Source: Tsukamurella spumae
GTDB lineage: Bacteria > Actinomycetota > Actinomycetes > Mycobacteriales > Mycobacteriaceae
DNA length: 64,000 nt
Reading direction: 5' to 3'
NCBI RefSeq assembly: GCF_012396015.1
Contig: NZ_JAAXOQ010000021.1
Coordinates: forward strand, 1 to 64,000
Both the position numbers and the translations under genes were made by a program. Every line of letters begins with the position of its first letter. Within the stretch, counting starts at the first letter, position 1. Shown here one piece after another: positions 22,250 through 29,948 of this stretch. The notes under the pieces are model-generated. The model had not been told where the DNA came from, did no database searches, and saw nothing but the letters and a program-made list of their open reading frames with translations.

Positions 22250-24250
22250 TCATGCCGCCCCCGCCCCGATAGCCACCGTCGGCAGGAAGGTGGGCACCGC
22301 GTTCCCCTTGATGTCGAACCGAGAGTCGGGAATCAGCGTGAGCTTGCCCTCCTCGACCAGCGAATCGACGCAGGCTCGCACGTCCTCAGCGGTCGTCTTC
22401 GGGGTCGTGCCCTTGGGGTTCATGAAGCTGTTCAGACTCGTGCACATCTCGGTGATCGTCCAGCCCAACGGGTGCTTCACAGGCTTCGCCTTCACCCATT
22501 GCAGTGCACGGTCGAGCGTCTTCTTGCGGAGGAGGGCGAGACGCTCAGCCTTGAGCTCCTTGAGCTTCTCCGCCTCAGCGTCGCGACGCTCAGCGGAGGT
22601 TTCACCCTCCGCCCGCGCCTCGTTGCGCTTCGCCTTGGAAGCACCGTTGTAGGCGATGGTGCGCCCCGCATTCGAGGTCTGCATCACCAGTCCCGCGAGG
22701 TTCCACCACCGCACAGTCACGAGGTATCCGCCGTGCATCACTGTGAGTGCCACCGCCACCTTGAGCCGCGTCAGTGCGGCGTGGGTGTCACGGGCGTCGA
22801 ACTCGGCGTCCCAGCCACGCACACGCCGCATCTGCTTGATCAGGTCGCGGACCGCCTTATGCACCTTGATCAGGTGGAAGTCCTGCTCACCCGCGACGTA
22901 GCCCGCTGCGTTGTACCGTGTCGTGCCGAACAAGGGGTGCAAGTACACCGTGAACGGCTCGGAGACCCTCTCGAACTCGGGATCGTCGTACGCGCTGAGG
23001 TCGTCGTCATCGGGGTTCTCGTGGCCGTAGAGGTCGGCTTTGACCGCTGCCAGCTCCTCCTCAGTGGGCTCGTCCGAGATGAACTCGGCGGGCATGTAGA
23101 GGGTGCGCTGAACCTTGCCCGTGGCCGCGTTGATGTCTCCGGTTACAGACTGCCCCGCTTCGGGCTGGCAGTTGATCGCGAACCCTGAACGAGTCTCGTG
23201 GTCCTGCGTCCAACACGGGGAGTTCTTGACACGACTTCCGTGCCCCTCCGCCGAGTAGCTCTTGAGCAACTCAGCATCCATCGTGTCGCCCTTACGCGTC
23301 ACGATGTCGGCGAACTGAGTGATCTCGTTGTACCGCAGGATCGCTGACGCGTTGCGGATCAGCATCCGCTTCTCGCCCAGCTCTGTGGTCTCAGGTGAGG
23401 CGAACGCCTCCGGGACCGCCGCCCCTGATCCAGGCGTGTCGATCACGGGCGCACCAATAGGCTCCTCGGTCCCGCCCAGTCGGACCCGAATCTCAAACAC
23501 GGTGCCCTTGCCTCCACCTGGATGAGCGACGAACACGACCACCGTGTTCAGGCTCCCGAGCTTTCCACCGACGATCTGCGGGATAACCACATGCGGCCCT
23601 ACATGTCCGAGGATCGCTTCCATTGCCGCCGCGAACGCCGACCAGGGGTTGATGCTGTTCGCCCGCGCCCAGTTGCGGATCGCCCGAAGGAAGGGCGTCG
23701 CAGAGAAGAAGTCCCACTCGCGCTGAGGGTCGAGCGCGTCGGACCAGTCCGCGCGGTGAGGAGGAAGCGATGGGGTGGGGCCGACTTCTGGAATGGTCGG
23801 GACCACGGGCGGGAACACTTGCTGCATGAGCTGCTCGCGAGCCTTACCCGTGAGCGCCTGCATCGCCGCGACGTGCTTCTCACCCACCTCCGTGGTCTGA
23901 CACGGACGCAGGGGGCGCGTGAGGCTGCCCCAAGCCGAGTACGTCGGCGGAGCTGAAACCTGCGAGAACGGGTCGGGCTTGCCGTCCTTGTCGAGCAGCT
24001 TCTTGGACGGGTCGCCCCAGTCGCCCACGGGCGAAACACCACCCGCGACCAGCTTCCCTGGCAGCGAGGTGTCGATGCTGATCTTGCCCGTGGTCGGGTC
24101 CACGGCGGGCGCGGACGCAGCCGCTGCGGTGGTGGTGTCCTCGGGCTGGGTGCCGTTGGTCGCCTTCGGCGCGGACTTCTTGCGCGGCGCAGCCTTCTTC
24201 AGCGATCCGCTTGCGGACGCAGAGGGCGCGCTGTTAACCTGGGTTGACAA
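22250..24250 (-). CDS. Replication-type ATPase (primase/helicase-like, DUF3987-like)
   Basis: 666 residues from TTG at 24250, chosen because AAAGGAAT lies 7 nt upstream; the frame opens 63 codons earlier inside the previous gene. Residues 1-60 are a disordered Ala/Ser/Lys leader. Around 260-280, NTVVVFVAHPGGGKGTVFEI is a Walker A loop (GGGKGT). DSRFDIKG and a winged-helix-like segment (WTITEMCTSLNSFMNPKGTT) close the chain, and ERRDAEAEKLKELKAERLAL is a coiled coil. The layout fits element- or phage-encoded replication helicases that lack a canonical primase motif. The iteron-like array lies just past its 3' end. Confidence 0.65.
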   Translation of the reverse strand: MSTQVNSAPSASASGSLKKAAPRKKSAPKATNGTQPEDTTTAAAASAPAVDPTTGKISIDTSLPGKLVAGGVSPVGDWGDPSKKLLDKDGKPDPFSQVSAPPTYSAWGSLTRPLRPCQTTEVGEKHVAAMQALTGKAREQLMQQVFPPVVPTIPEVGPTPSLPPHRADWSDALDPQREWDFFSATPFLRAIRNWARANSINPWSAFAAAMEAILGHVGPHVVIPQIVGGKLGSLNTVVVFVAHPGGGKGTVFEIRVRLGGTEEPIGAPVIDTPGSGAAVPEAFASPETTELGEKRMLIRNASAILRYNEITQFADIVTRKGDTMDAELLKSYSAEGHGSRVKNSPCWTQDHETRSGFAINCQPEAGQSVTGDINAATGKVQRTLYMPAEFISDEPTEEELAAVKADLYGHENPDDDDLSAYDDPEFERVSEPFTVYLHPLFGTTRYNAAGYVAGEQDFHLIKVHKAVRDLIKQMRRVRGWDAEFDARDTHAALTRLKVAVALTVMHGGYLVTVRWWNLAGLVMQTSNAGRTIAYNGASKAKRNEARAEGETSAERRDAEAEKLKELKAERLALLRKKTLDRALQWVKAKPVKHPLGWTITEMCTSLNSFMNPKGTTPKTTAEDVRACVDSLVEEGKLTLIPDSRFDIKGNAVPTFLPTVAIGAGAA

Positions 24251-24308
24251 GTCGATATTCCTTTCGGGATTGCCGTCAGCCACCTCCGCCCGAGGTGGCT
24301 GACGTGTT

Positions 24309-24890
24309 TTATGGGTGAATCCGTTGCGGCACTGCGTGCCCGAGCGCACGAAGCACATCCACGGCGAGCACGGACCCGTCGCGACGACCGTGGTTCCCGA
24401 GCAGTCCCAGCTCGGCGAGCCGCAGCAGGGATGCCTCATCGACGCCGAGCAACCGCGCCACGTCCATCGAGCTGACGAACAGCGCGTAGCCGTCGTTCTC
24501 GTAGTGGGGTCCGCCGCTCGCGATGTACCCGGTAACCCCCAGCACCTCTAGTGCCTGCTGGATCGGCACCGACTTGATCCCCGCGACCGCCGCGAAGATG
24601 CCCAGGTACAAAGTCGTCACGGCGGCGAAAGCGTCGGGGAGACCGCCCTGCACCCAGCGCGGGTCCGCGCCGCCGAGAGCCCCGTCGTAGGCAATCGAGT
24701 GCGGACCATCTTCGAGCACACCGTCCGTGCAGCCCTCACGCATCGCTTCGCAGATGTCATGGGCGAGGTCCGACGCATAGCCAGCGGGCACCGTGATCGT
24801 GCATCCGAGGGTGTCGGTCATCGTGATCGTGCCCGACTCTGGGTTTGGGGTCACGGTCACGCCGCAGGCGGTGAATGTGCTGGTGGTCAT
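24309..24890 (-). CDS. Hypothetical protein with a C-terminal helix-turn-helix-like segment
   Basis: 193 residues. The N-terminal 45 residues are beta-rich (VTVTPNPESGTITMTDTLGC). The middle has a weakly hydrophobic helix (FAAVTTLYLGIFAAVAGIKS). The C-terminal MDVARLLGVDEASLLRLAEL resembles the HTH of MerR/excisionase-type proteins. No known family. Four nt separate its start from the stop of the excisionase-like gene, so the two are co-transcribed. Confidence 0.6.
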   Translation of the reverse strand: MTTSTFTACGVTVTPNPESGTITMTDTLGCTITVPAGYASDLAHDICEAMREGCTDGVLEDGPHSIAYDGALGGADPRWVQGGLPDAFAAVTTLYLGIFAAVAGIKSVPIQQALEVLGVTGYIASGGPHYENDGYALFVSSMDVARLLGVDEASLLRLAELGLLGNHGRRDGSVLAVDVLRALGHAVPQRIHP

Positions 24891-24894
24891 GGGC

Positions 24895-25122
24895 TTAGGC
24901 GACCTCCGTGGCGATGGGCTTCGCCTCGATCACCGCGCGGGTAGCAGCGGCACGCTCGGCGATCCACGCCTCGACGGCGCTCAGCTCGTAGCGCACACTG
25001 CCTTGCCGCCCCGGAGACAGCTTGAGGTACGCGGGTCCGATTCCGTCCTTGCGCCAGTCGGCGACAGTGGCGGGCGACTTGCTCACCAGCTTCGCCACTT
25101 CTCGGGTAGTCAGGAGCGTCAT
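24895..25122 (-). CDS. Excisionase-like helix-turn-helix protein (AlpA/MerR type)
   Basis: 75 residues from ATG at 25122, with AGGAGGGGAGC just upstream; a longer frame is not needed. MTLLTTREVAKLVSKSPATVADWRKDGIGPAYLKLS is the winged HTH of excisionases, followed by VRYELSAVEAWIAERAA. It bends DNA at att arms to promote excision in related elements. Placed divergently from the XRE gene and close to the integrase. Confidence 0.8.
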   Translation of the reverse strand: MTLLTTREVAKLVSKSPATVADWRKDGIGPAYLKLSPGRQGSVRYELSAVEAWIAERAAATRAVIEAKPIATEVA

Positions 25123-25200
25123 GCTCCCCTCCTGTCTGCAATGGGGGCGAAGCCCCGCCTGTTTTAGCATCGCCCAGTCTATATTGAGGGTTGAGGTATC

Positions 25201-25223
25201 ACAACCCCATTTCAGGGGGTTGT
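25201..25223. promoter_or_regulatory. Operator between excisionase and XRE regulator
   Basis: Inverted repeat ACAACCCC (25201-25208) / GGGGTTGT (25216-25223) with a 7-nt spacer. It lies in the 137-nt gap between the divergent excisionase-like and XRE genes, next to TATATT (25180-25185 region). It is a likely binding site for the XRE protein, controlling the excision/integration switch. Confidence 0.55.
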
Positions 25224-25259
25224 CGTCTGATATGGGGGATAGTCGGGTACGCTGACCAC

Positions 25260-25730
25260 GTGCTCACGGATGACAGCCTCGGCGCGGCGATCCGCCGACG
25301 ACGCGAACAGCTCCCGCTCAGTCAGGAGCTATTCGCGAAGCGTGTCCGTGAACAGAACGAAATACCTATGGCAGCAAGCGTTCTCGCGCGCATTGAAGCG
25401 GGTACGCGTCCTGCTCGCGTGCCCGAGCTGGTCGCCATAGCGGCGTCCCTGGGCACCACCCCGACGGTGCTCATCGCGGAGTCCGACGACGCCGACGATC
25501 CCGCCGCGCCCGCTCGTGCGGCTGCCCAGCAGGCGGAACAAGCGCTGCGCGCGTCCCTGGTCGCGTGGGCGCAGGCGGTCGGCGAGTGGATGACGCTTGC
25601 CCCCGACGCTGCCGACGACGCGGCACCTCGGAACCCCGAGGTGGTCGAGATTGCCGACAGCACGGCTGCGGCGCAGGTGCGCGACCTCGTGGAGCAGGTG
25701 CCGAACCTGCTCACGATCACCAGCAGGTAA
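25260..25730 (+). CDS. XRE-family transcriptional regulator
   Basis: 156 residues from GTG at 25260 (MLTDDSLGAAIRRRREQLPL). The HTH is residues 7-65: SLGAAIRRRREQLPLSQELF ... LARIEAGTRPARVPELVAIA. The C-terminal half is Ala-rich helix (AAQQAEQALRASLVAWAQAV), probably for dimerisation. Located directly before the integrase (3-nt gap) and divergent from the excisionase gene, it is placed like a phage repressor that controls integration and excision. Confidence 0.8.
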   Translation: MLTDDSLGAAIRRRREQLPLSQELFAKRVREQNEIPMAASVLARIEAGTRPARVPELVAIAASLGTTPTVLIAESDDADDPAAPARAAAQQAEQALRASLVAWAQAVGEWMTLAPDAADDAAPRNPEVVEIADSTAAAQVRDLVEQVPNLLTITSR

Positions 25731-25733
25731 CCC

Positions 25734-26987
25734 GTGGGCTACAGGGGTGTCCGTGGCGGGGTCGAGGACCGATGGGTCAAGCGGGTTCGCCAGAGCGATG
25801 GCTCATGGTCCGAGGTGCCGTCCGCCAAGCACGGCGTGGAGTCCCGCTGGCGGGCTCGGTACGTAACGGACGACTCCACCGAGGTCGAGAAGGTCTTCAA
25901 GGTCAAGCGCGAGGCTGAGACGTGGCTCCGCGCGCGGCTCGCCGAGGTGGACAGCGGCAAGCATGTCCCCCGCTCCAAGGGGAAGGTCACCATCGGCGAC
26001 ATCCACCGCGAGTGGAGCACCGGACAAGGGCACATCGCCAAGAGCACCGCGATCCAGCGTGCCAGCACGTGGAAGGTCCACGTCGCGCCGAAGTGGGAGA
26101 AGAAGCCCGTCGGCGAGGTCAAGCCCAGCACCGTGCGGACGTGGATCGCAGAGATGGTCTCCGAAGGCACAGGAGTGCCGTCCATCGAAAACGCCCACGG
26201 TCTGTTGAAAATGATTCTCGATGCAGCGGTGGAGGATAAGCGGATCGCCCAGAACCCCGCAGCAGGAGTACGGCTCCCGAAACGGGATCATCCCGACCGT
26301 GGCTACCTCACTCACCTGCAACTTCGCGAGCTTGCCGCACAGTGCGAGGATGATGAACTGGTGGTGCTAACGCTGGGGTACACGGGGCTGCGCTGGTCGG
26401 AGATGGCGGCGTTGCGCGTCCAAGACATCGACTTCACACGACGACGGATCAATGTCTCGCGCGCTGTAGTGGAGGCGAGCAAGCTCGTATGGAAGACGCC
26501 TAAGTCAACCGAGCGGCGTTCGGTCCCGTTCCCCTCTGCTCTCGCCGCCTCTCTCGCCGAGCAGGTGAAGGGCAAGGCGCGAGGCGACCTGGTGTTCACG
26601 AACACACAGGGGAATGTGCTCCGCGTCGGGACGTGGCGGAATAGAGTGTTCCGTCCCGCTGTGGCGCGTTGTCAGAGTTCCGACTCGATGTTCCCTACAG
26701 TCACCCCTCACGACCTACGCCACACTGCGGCGTCCCTCGCGGTGTCCGAAGGCGCGAACGTCCTTGCTCTCAGGAGGATGCTCGGACACTCGAAACCGAG
26801 CATGACCTTGGACGTGTACAGCGACTTGTTCGACTCCGACCTCGATGAGGTCGCCGCGAACCTGGACGCCGCCATCGAAGCCCTCGCCAAGAACTCCTGC
26901 GGGATTGCTGCGGGATCGAAGCCTGATCACGAACCGTTCACATGGGACGCTGGACCTGCTACCAGCACAAATAAGGACAGGAACTGA
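25734..26987 (+). CDS. int: Tyrosine integrase
   Basis: 417 residues from GTG at 25734. N-terminal arm-binding and SAM-like core-binding domains (about 30-190), then the catalytic domain with the full set of residues: Arg in GYTGLRWSE, Lys in PKSTERR, HDLRH, GHSKPS and the nucleophile Tyr in LDVYSDLF. It recombines attP with the 5' end of the helicase gene. The right arm repeat lies inside its last codons (SCGIAAGSK region). It ends 3 nt before the helicase ATG, so integrase and host helicase may share a transcript. Confidence 0.95.
   Translation: MGYRGVRGGVEDRWVKRVRQSDGSWSEVPSAKHGVESRWRARYVTDDSTEVEKVFKVKREAETWLRARLAEVDSGKHVPRSKGKVTIGDIHREWSTGQGHIAKSTAIQRASTWKVHVAPKWEKKPVGEVKPSTVRTWIAEMVSEGTGVPSIENAHGLLKMILDAAVEDKRIAQNPAAGVRLPKRDHPDRGYLTHLQLRELAAQCEDDELVVLTLGYTGLRWSEMAALRVQDIDFTRRRINVSRAVVEASKLVWKTPKSTERRSVPFPSALAASLAEQVKGKARGDLVFTNTQGNVLRVGTWRNRVFRPAVARCQSSDSMFPTVTPHDLRHTAASLAVSEGANVLALRRMLGHSKPSMTLDVYSDLFDSDLDEVAANLDAAIEALAKNSCGIAAGSKPDHEPFTWDAGPATSTNKDRN
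26898..26918 (+). repeat. Right integrase arm-type repeat
   Basis: TGCGGGATT, 2 nt, TGCGGGATCG, within the 3' end of the integrase gene. Same orientation, same internal spacing and 19 of 21 bases identical to 4950-4970 at the other end. Confidence 0.7.
26937..26965 (+). promoter_or_regulatory. Element-borne promoter candidate for the helicase
   Basis: TTCACA (26937-26942), 17-nt spacer, TACCAG (26960-26965). The start would fall near 26972, leaving a short leader with AGGACAGGAA before the ATG at 26991. The native leaderless promoter stayed at the left end, so this or integrase read-through must drive the helicase. Weak -10 match; inference. Confidence 0.35.
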
Positions 26988-26990
26988 CTC

Positions 26991-27027
26991 ATGACCGACG
27001 GACCGCTCATCGTCCAGTCCGACAAGA
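26991..27027 (+). other. attR core repeat
   Basis: Matches 4827-4863 with one difference at 27005. If the crossover is in the 22-bp perfect stretch (27006-27027), the bases 26991-27005, including the ATG and the first codons, come from the element. The substitution (CCC to CCG) is silent, so the element carries a functional replacement of the host gene's start. Confidence 0.9.
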
Positions 27028-28658
27028 CCCTGCTCCTCGAGGTCGACCACGAGCTCGCGAACGCCGCCCGCGCGGCGATCGCCCCCTTCGCCGAGCTGGA
27101 GCGTGCGCCCGAGCACGTGCACACGTACCGGGTGACGCCGTTGGCGCTGTGGAACGCGCGCGCCGCGGGCCACGACGCGGAGCAGGTCGTCGACGCGCTC
27201 GTCAGCTTCTCGCGGTACCCGGTGCCGCAACCGCTGCTGGTGGACGTGGTCGACACCATGAGCCGCTACGGCCGCCTCCAGCTGGTCAAGCATCCGGCGC
27301 ACGGGCTCACGCTGGTCTCGCTGGATCGGGCAGTCCTCGAGGAGATCCTCCGACACAAGAAGATCGCCCCGATGGTGGGCGCCCGCATCGACGACGACAC
27401 CGTGGTGGTGCATCCCTCGGAGCGCGGTCACCTCAAGCAGCTGCTGCTCAAGGTCGGGTGGCCCGCGGAGGACCTCGCCGGCTACGTCGACGGCGAATCG
27501 CATCCGATCACGCTGGACACGGACTCGAACCCGTGGGAGCTGCGGGACTACCAGAAGACCGCGGCCGATTCGTTCTGGCTGGGCGGTTCCGGTGTCGTGG
27601 TGCTCCCCTGCGGCGCGGGCAAGACGATGGTCGGCGCGGCGGCGATGGCCCGGGCGCAGGCCACGACGCTGATCCTGGTGACGAACACCGTCGCGGGGCG
27701 CCAGTGGAAGCGTGAGCTCCTGGCCCGGACCTCGCTCACGGAGGAGGAGATCGGCGAGTACTCGGGCGAGAAGAAGGAGATCCGCCCGGTCACCATCGCC
27801 ACGTACCAGGTGCTCACGCGGAAGTCGAAGGGCGAGTACCGCAACCTCGACCTGTTCGACTCCCGCGACTGGGGCCTGATGATCTACGACGAGGTGCATC
27901 TGCTCCCCGCACCCGTGTTCCGGATGACGGCGGACCTGCAGTCCCGCAGGCGGTTGGGGCTCACCGCCACGCTCGTGCGCGAGGACGGCCGCGAGGGCGA
28001 CGTCTTCTCGTTGATCGGCCCGAAGCGCTACGACGCCCCGTGGAAGGACATCGAGGCGCAGGGCTGGATCGCTCCCGCCGACTGCGTCGAGGTGCGGGTG
28101 ACGCTCACCGAGAACCAGCGGATGCAGTACGCGACCGCGGAGGCCGACGAGCGCTACCAGATGTGCTCCACCGCCCACACGAAGATCGCCGTGGTGAAGT
28201 CGATCCTGGAGCGGCACAAGGGCGCTCCGACGCTCGTGATCGGCGCCTACCTCGATCAGCTGGAGGAACTGGGGCGCGAGCTCGATGCGCCCGTGATCAC
28301 CGGGTCGGTGAAGAACAAGGAACGCGAGGCCCTGTTCGACAGGTTCCGATCGGGCGAGATCTCGACACTCGTGGTGAGCAAGGTCGCGAACTTCTCGATC
28401 GACCTCCCGGAAGCCTCGGTGGCCGTGCAGGTCTCGGGCACCTTCGGGTCGCGGCAGGAGGAGGCCCAGCGTCTCGGTCGGCTCCTGCGCCCGAAGCACG
28501 ACGGCGGCACCGCGCACTTCTACTCCGTCGTCTCCCGCGACACCCTCGACGCCGACTACGCCGCACACCGCCAGCGCTTCCTCGCGGAGCAGGGCTACGC
28601 CTACCGCATCGTCGATGCCGACGACATCCTCGGCCCCGCCATCGGCGAGGCGAACTGA
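26991..28658 (+). CDS. XPB/Ssl2-type 3'-5' DNA repair helicase, rebuilt at attR
   Basis: 555 residues, full length for the bacterial XPB family (M. tuberculosis Rv0861c/ercc3). Walker A LPCGAGKT at about residue 208, DEVH box YDEVHLLPA at about 300, LTATLVRED (motif III) and QRLGRLLRPKHD (motif VI). It unwinds DNA 3'-5' with ATP and is linked to repair. The first 5 or so codons and the ribosome site are supplied by the inserted element. The helicase-associated protein at 2086 was its neighbour before insertion. Confidence 0.93.
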   Translation: MTDGPLIVQSDKTLLLEVDHELANAARAAIAPFAELERAPEHVHTYRVTPLALWNARAAGHDAEQVVDALVSFSRYPVPQPLLVDVVDTMSRYGRLQLVKHPAHGLTLVSLDRAVLEEILRHKKIAPMVGARIDDDTVVVHPSERGHLKQLLLKVGWPAEDLAGYVDGESHPITLDTDSNPWELRDYQKTAADSFWLGGSGVVVLPCGAGKTMVGAAAMARAQATTLILVTNTVAGRQWKRELLARTSLTEEEIGEYSGEKKEIRPVTIATYQVLTRKSKGEYRNLDLFDSRDWGLMIYDEVHLLPAPVFRMTADLQSRRRLGLTATLVREDGREGDVFSLIGPKRYDAPWKDIEAQGWIAPADCVEVRVTLTENQRMQYATAEADERYQMCSTAHTKIAVVKSILERHKGAPTLVIGAYLDQLEELGRELDAPVITGSVKNKEREALFDRFRSGEISTLVVSKVANFSIDLPEASVAVQVSGTFGSRQEEAQRLGRLLRPKHDGGTAHFYSVVSRDTLDADYAAHRQRFLAEQGYAYRIVDADDILGPAIGEAN

Positions 28659-28668
28659 ATCTCTCCCC

Positions 28669-29901
28669 TCAGGCCGCCTGTTCCGGGGCCGTGGATCGGT
28701 GGACATGCCCTGTCGGGGTTCGGGTTTCGACGGTGTGCCTCCCGGACGGGTCGTCAACGGTTGCGCTGCGCCAGCCGGGGGCTTCCTTGGCGTAGTTGCA
28801 TGCCGCGCACAGGCCCTGCCCGTTGCTGTAGCTCGTCGCTCCGCCGGCGGCGTGTGGGGTGATGTGGTCGGTGTGCGCGATCGGCGCGTCGCAGTAGGGG
28901 GTGCGGCAGTACCGATCCCGCACCCGGATGACCTCCGCCAGTCCGTCGGGGAAGAGGCGTTGCCGGGAGTCCATCGCCACCACCGCACCCGTCTCCGGCG
29001 TCACGAAGAGCCGCTTGACCCAGGCGACGCCGGCGGCGGTGGCTTTCCCGATGAGGTTGCGGGCGATCTCCGCCGGCAGGGGGCCGCCGCCGTCAAGATG
29101 CGCGGTACCGGGCCGGTCACCGAGGAGCACCGTCGCGGGAACGGTGAGGTGCACGGTGACGGGTTGCCCGTCGGCGGTGTCGCGGCCGGTCAGACGCGTG
29201 AACGCGGTGTCGGCCATCAGCTGCGGCCGGGTCCGCAGTTCCTGATCGCGCCCCACATGGGTGTCGGCGTGGGTGCGCAGCGCCGCGTAGGCGCCGACGG
29301 CCTGCGCCATCGGCAGCAGCACCGACAGCCGGGCCATGCCCTCCGGCAGCGGCCGGAGGGTCACCGACCGGTCCTTCTCCGCCGCCGCATTCCGATCCAC
29401 CGTGGCGCGGGCGTCCAACCGGTAGGCGACCTGCTCGACCTTCCCCGCCAACTGCTTGAGCCCCAACCCCGCCAGGGTCGCGGGGTCGGCGCACAGCTCC
29501 GTGTCGGCCTGCTGACGGCGGGCGAGGTCCAAATGGGACAGGCCGGCCAGCAGGGTGGGGATCGCCTCCGGGGAGAGGTCACCGTCGTAGAGGCGGGCGC
29601 GGGTGTGCGGCATGTACTTCTCCAACTGCACCGCGCGGGCGAGGAACCGGGCGGCGGTGTTCGGGGAGATGTGCAGGGCGAGCGCGACCTCGGCGGCGAC
29701 GCCCTGCTGCCACCGGTCCTGCGGCACCCCCGCCGCGGCGCGTTCGCAGACCCGTTGCCGGAGCAGGTCCGCCGCGAGTGCGTACTGCTCGACCGCCAAT
29801 CGGCAGCGTCGGAGTTCACTCGAACGTAACCGGTCCACCACATCCACACCCACCGCCCCATCAGGAGGCGGGTCATCCTCTACCGCAAGCTTTTCGTCCA
29901 T
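28669..29901 (-). CDS. HNH endonuclease, DUF222/13E12 family
   Basis: 410 residues. The N-terminal DUF222 helical region runs to about residue 290; the C-terminal HNH nuclease is RDRYCRTPYCDAPIAHTDHI ... LCAACNYAKEAPGW, with two Cys pairs binding zinc and the DH/N catalytic residues. This family is present in many copies in Mycobacteriales and is often linked to REP13E12-type repeats. Its role is unclear. Convergent with the helicase, 10 nt between stops. Confidence 0.88.
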   Translation of the reverse strand: MDEKLAVEDDPPPDGAVGVDVVDRLRSSELRRCRLAVEQYALAADLLRQRVCERAAAGVPQDRWQQGVAAEVALALHISPNTAARFLARAVQLEKYMPHTRARLYDGDLSPEAIPTLLAGLSHLDLARRQQADTELCADPATLAGLGLKQLAGKVEQVAYRLDARATVDRNAAAEKDRSVTLRPLPEGMARLSVLLPMAQAVGAYAALRTHADTHVGRDQELRTRPQLMADTAFTRLTGRDTADGQPVTVHLTVPATVLLGDRPGTAHLDGGGPLPAEIARNLIGKATAAGVAWVKRLFVTPETGAVVAMDSRQRLFPDGLAEVIRVRDRYCRTPYCDAPIAHTDHITPHAAGGATSYSNGQGLCAACNYAKEAPGWRSATVDDPSGRHTVETRTPTGHVHRSTAPEQAA

Positions 29902-29948
29902 ACCAGGACGCTACCCGGACCCACCGACAAGTTTTCGAGATGAGGCGA

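Larger units (their letters stand above)
4842..27027. mobile_element. Integrative element of about 22 kb inserted in the 5' end of the XPB helicase gene
   Basis: Bounded by the att repeats at 4827-4863 and 26991-27027. The integrase gene is immediately inside the right end, with an excisionase-like gene and a divergent XRE regulator next to it. Also present are a replication-type ATPase, iteron-like repeats, a SpdB-like DUF2637 protein, a resolvase, a Dam-type methylase, a toxin-antitoxin-like pair and secreted or lipoprotein cargo. No relaxase, FtsK/TraB, terminase, capsid or lysis gene is visible. It looks like a plasmid-derived integrative element that would need help to transfer, or a satellite. 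Its genes look less GC-extreme than the flanking chromosome. Confidence 0.9.

Noticed and set aside
4827-27027. Prophage
   Set aside because: An integrase, excisionase and XRE regulator exist, but no terminase, portal, capsid, tail, holin or lysin gene was found in 22 kb.
26715-28988. Open frame of 757 codons on the minus strand
   Set aside because: Runs antisense through the integrase 3' end, the helicase and the HNH gene; Arg/Gly/His-rich composition with no domain; the sense genes are clearly conserved.
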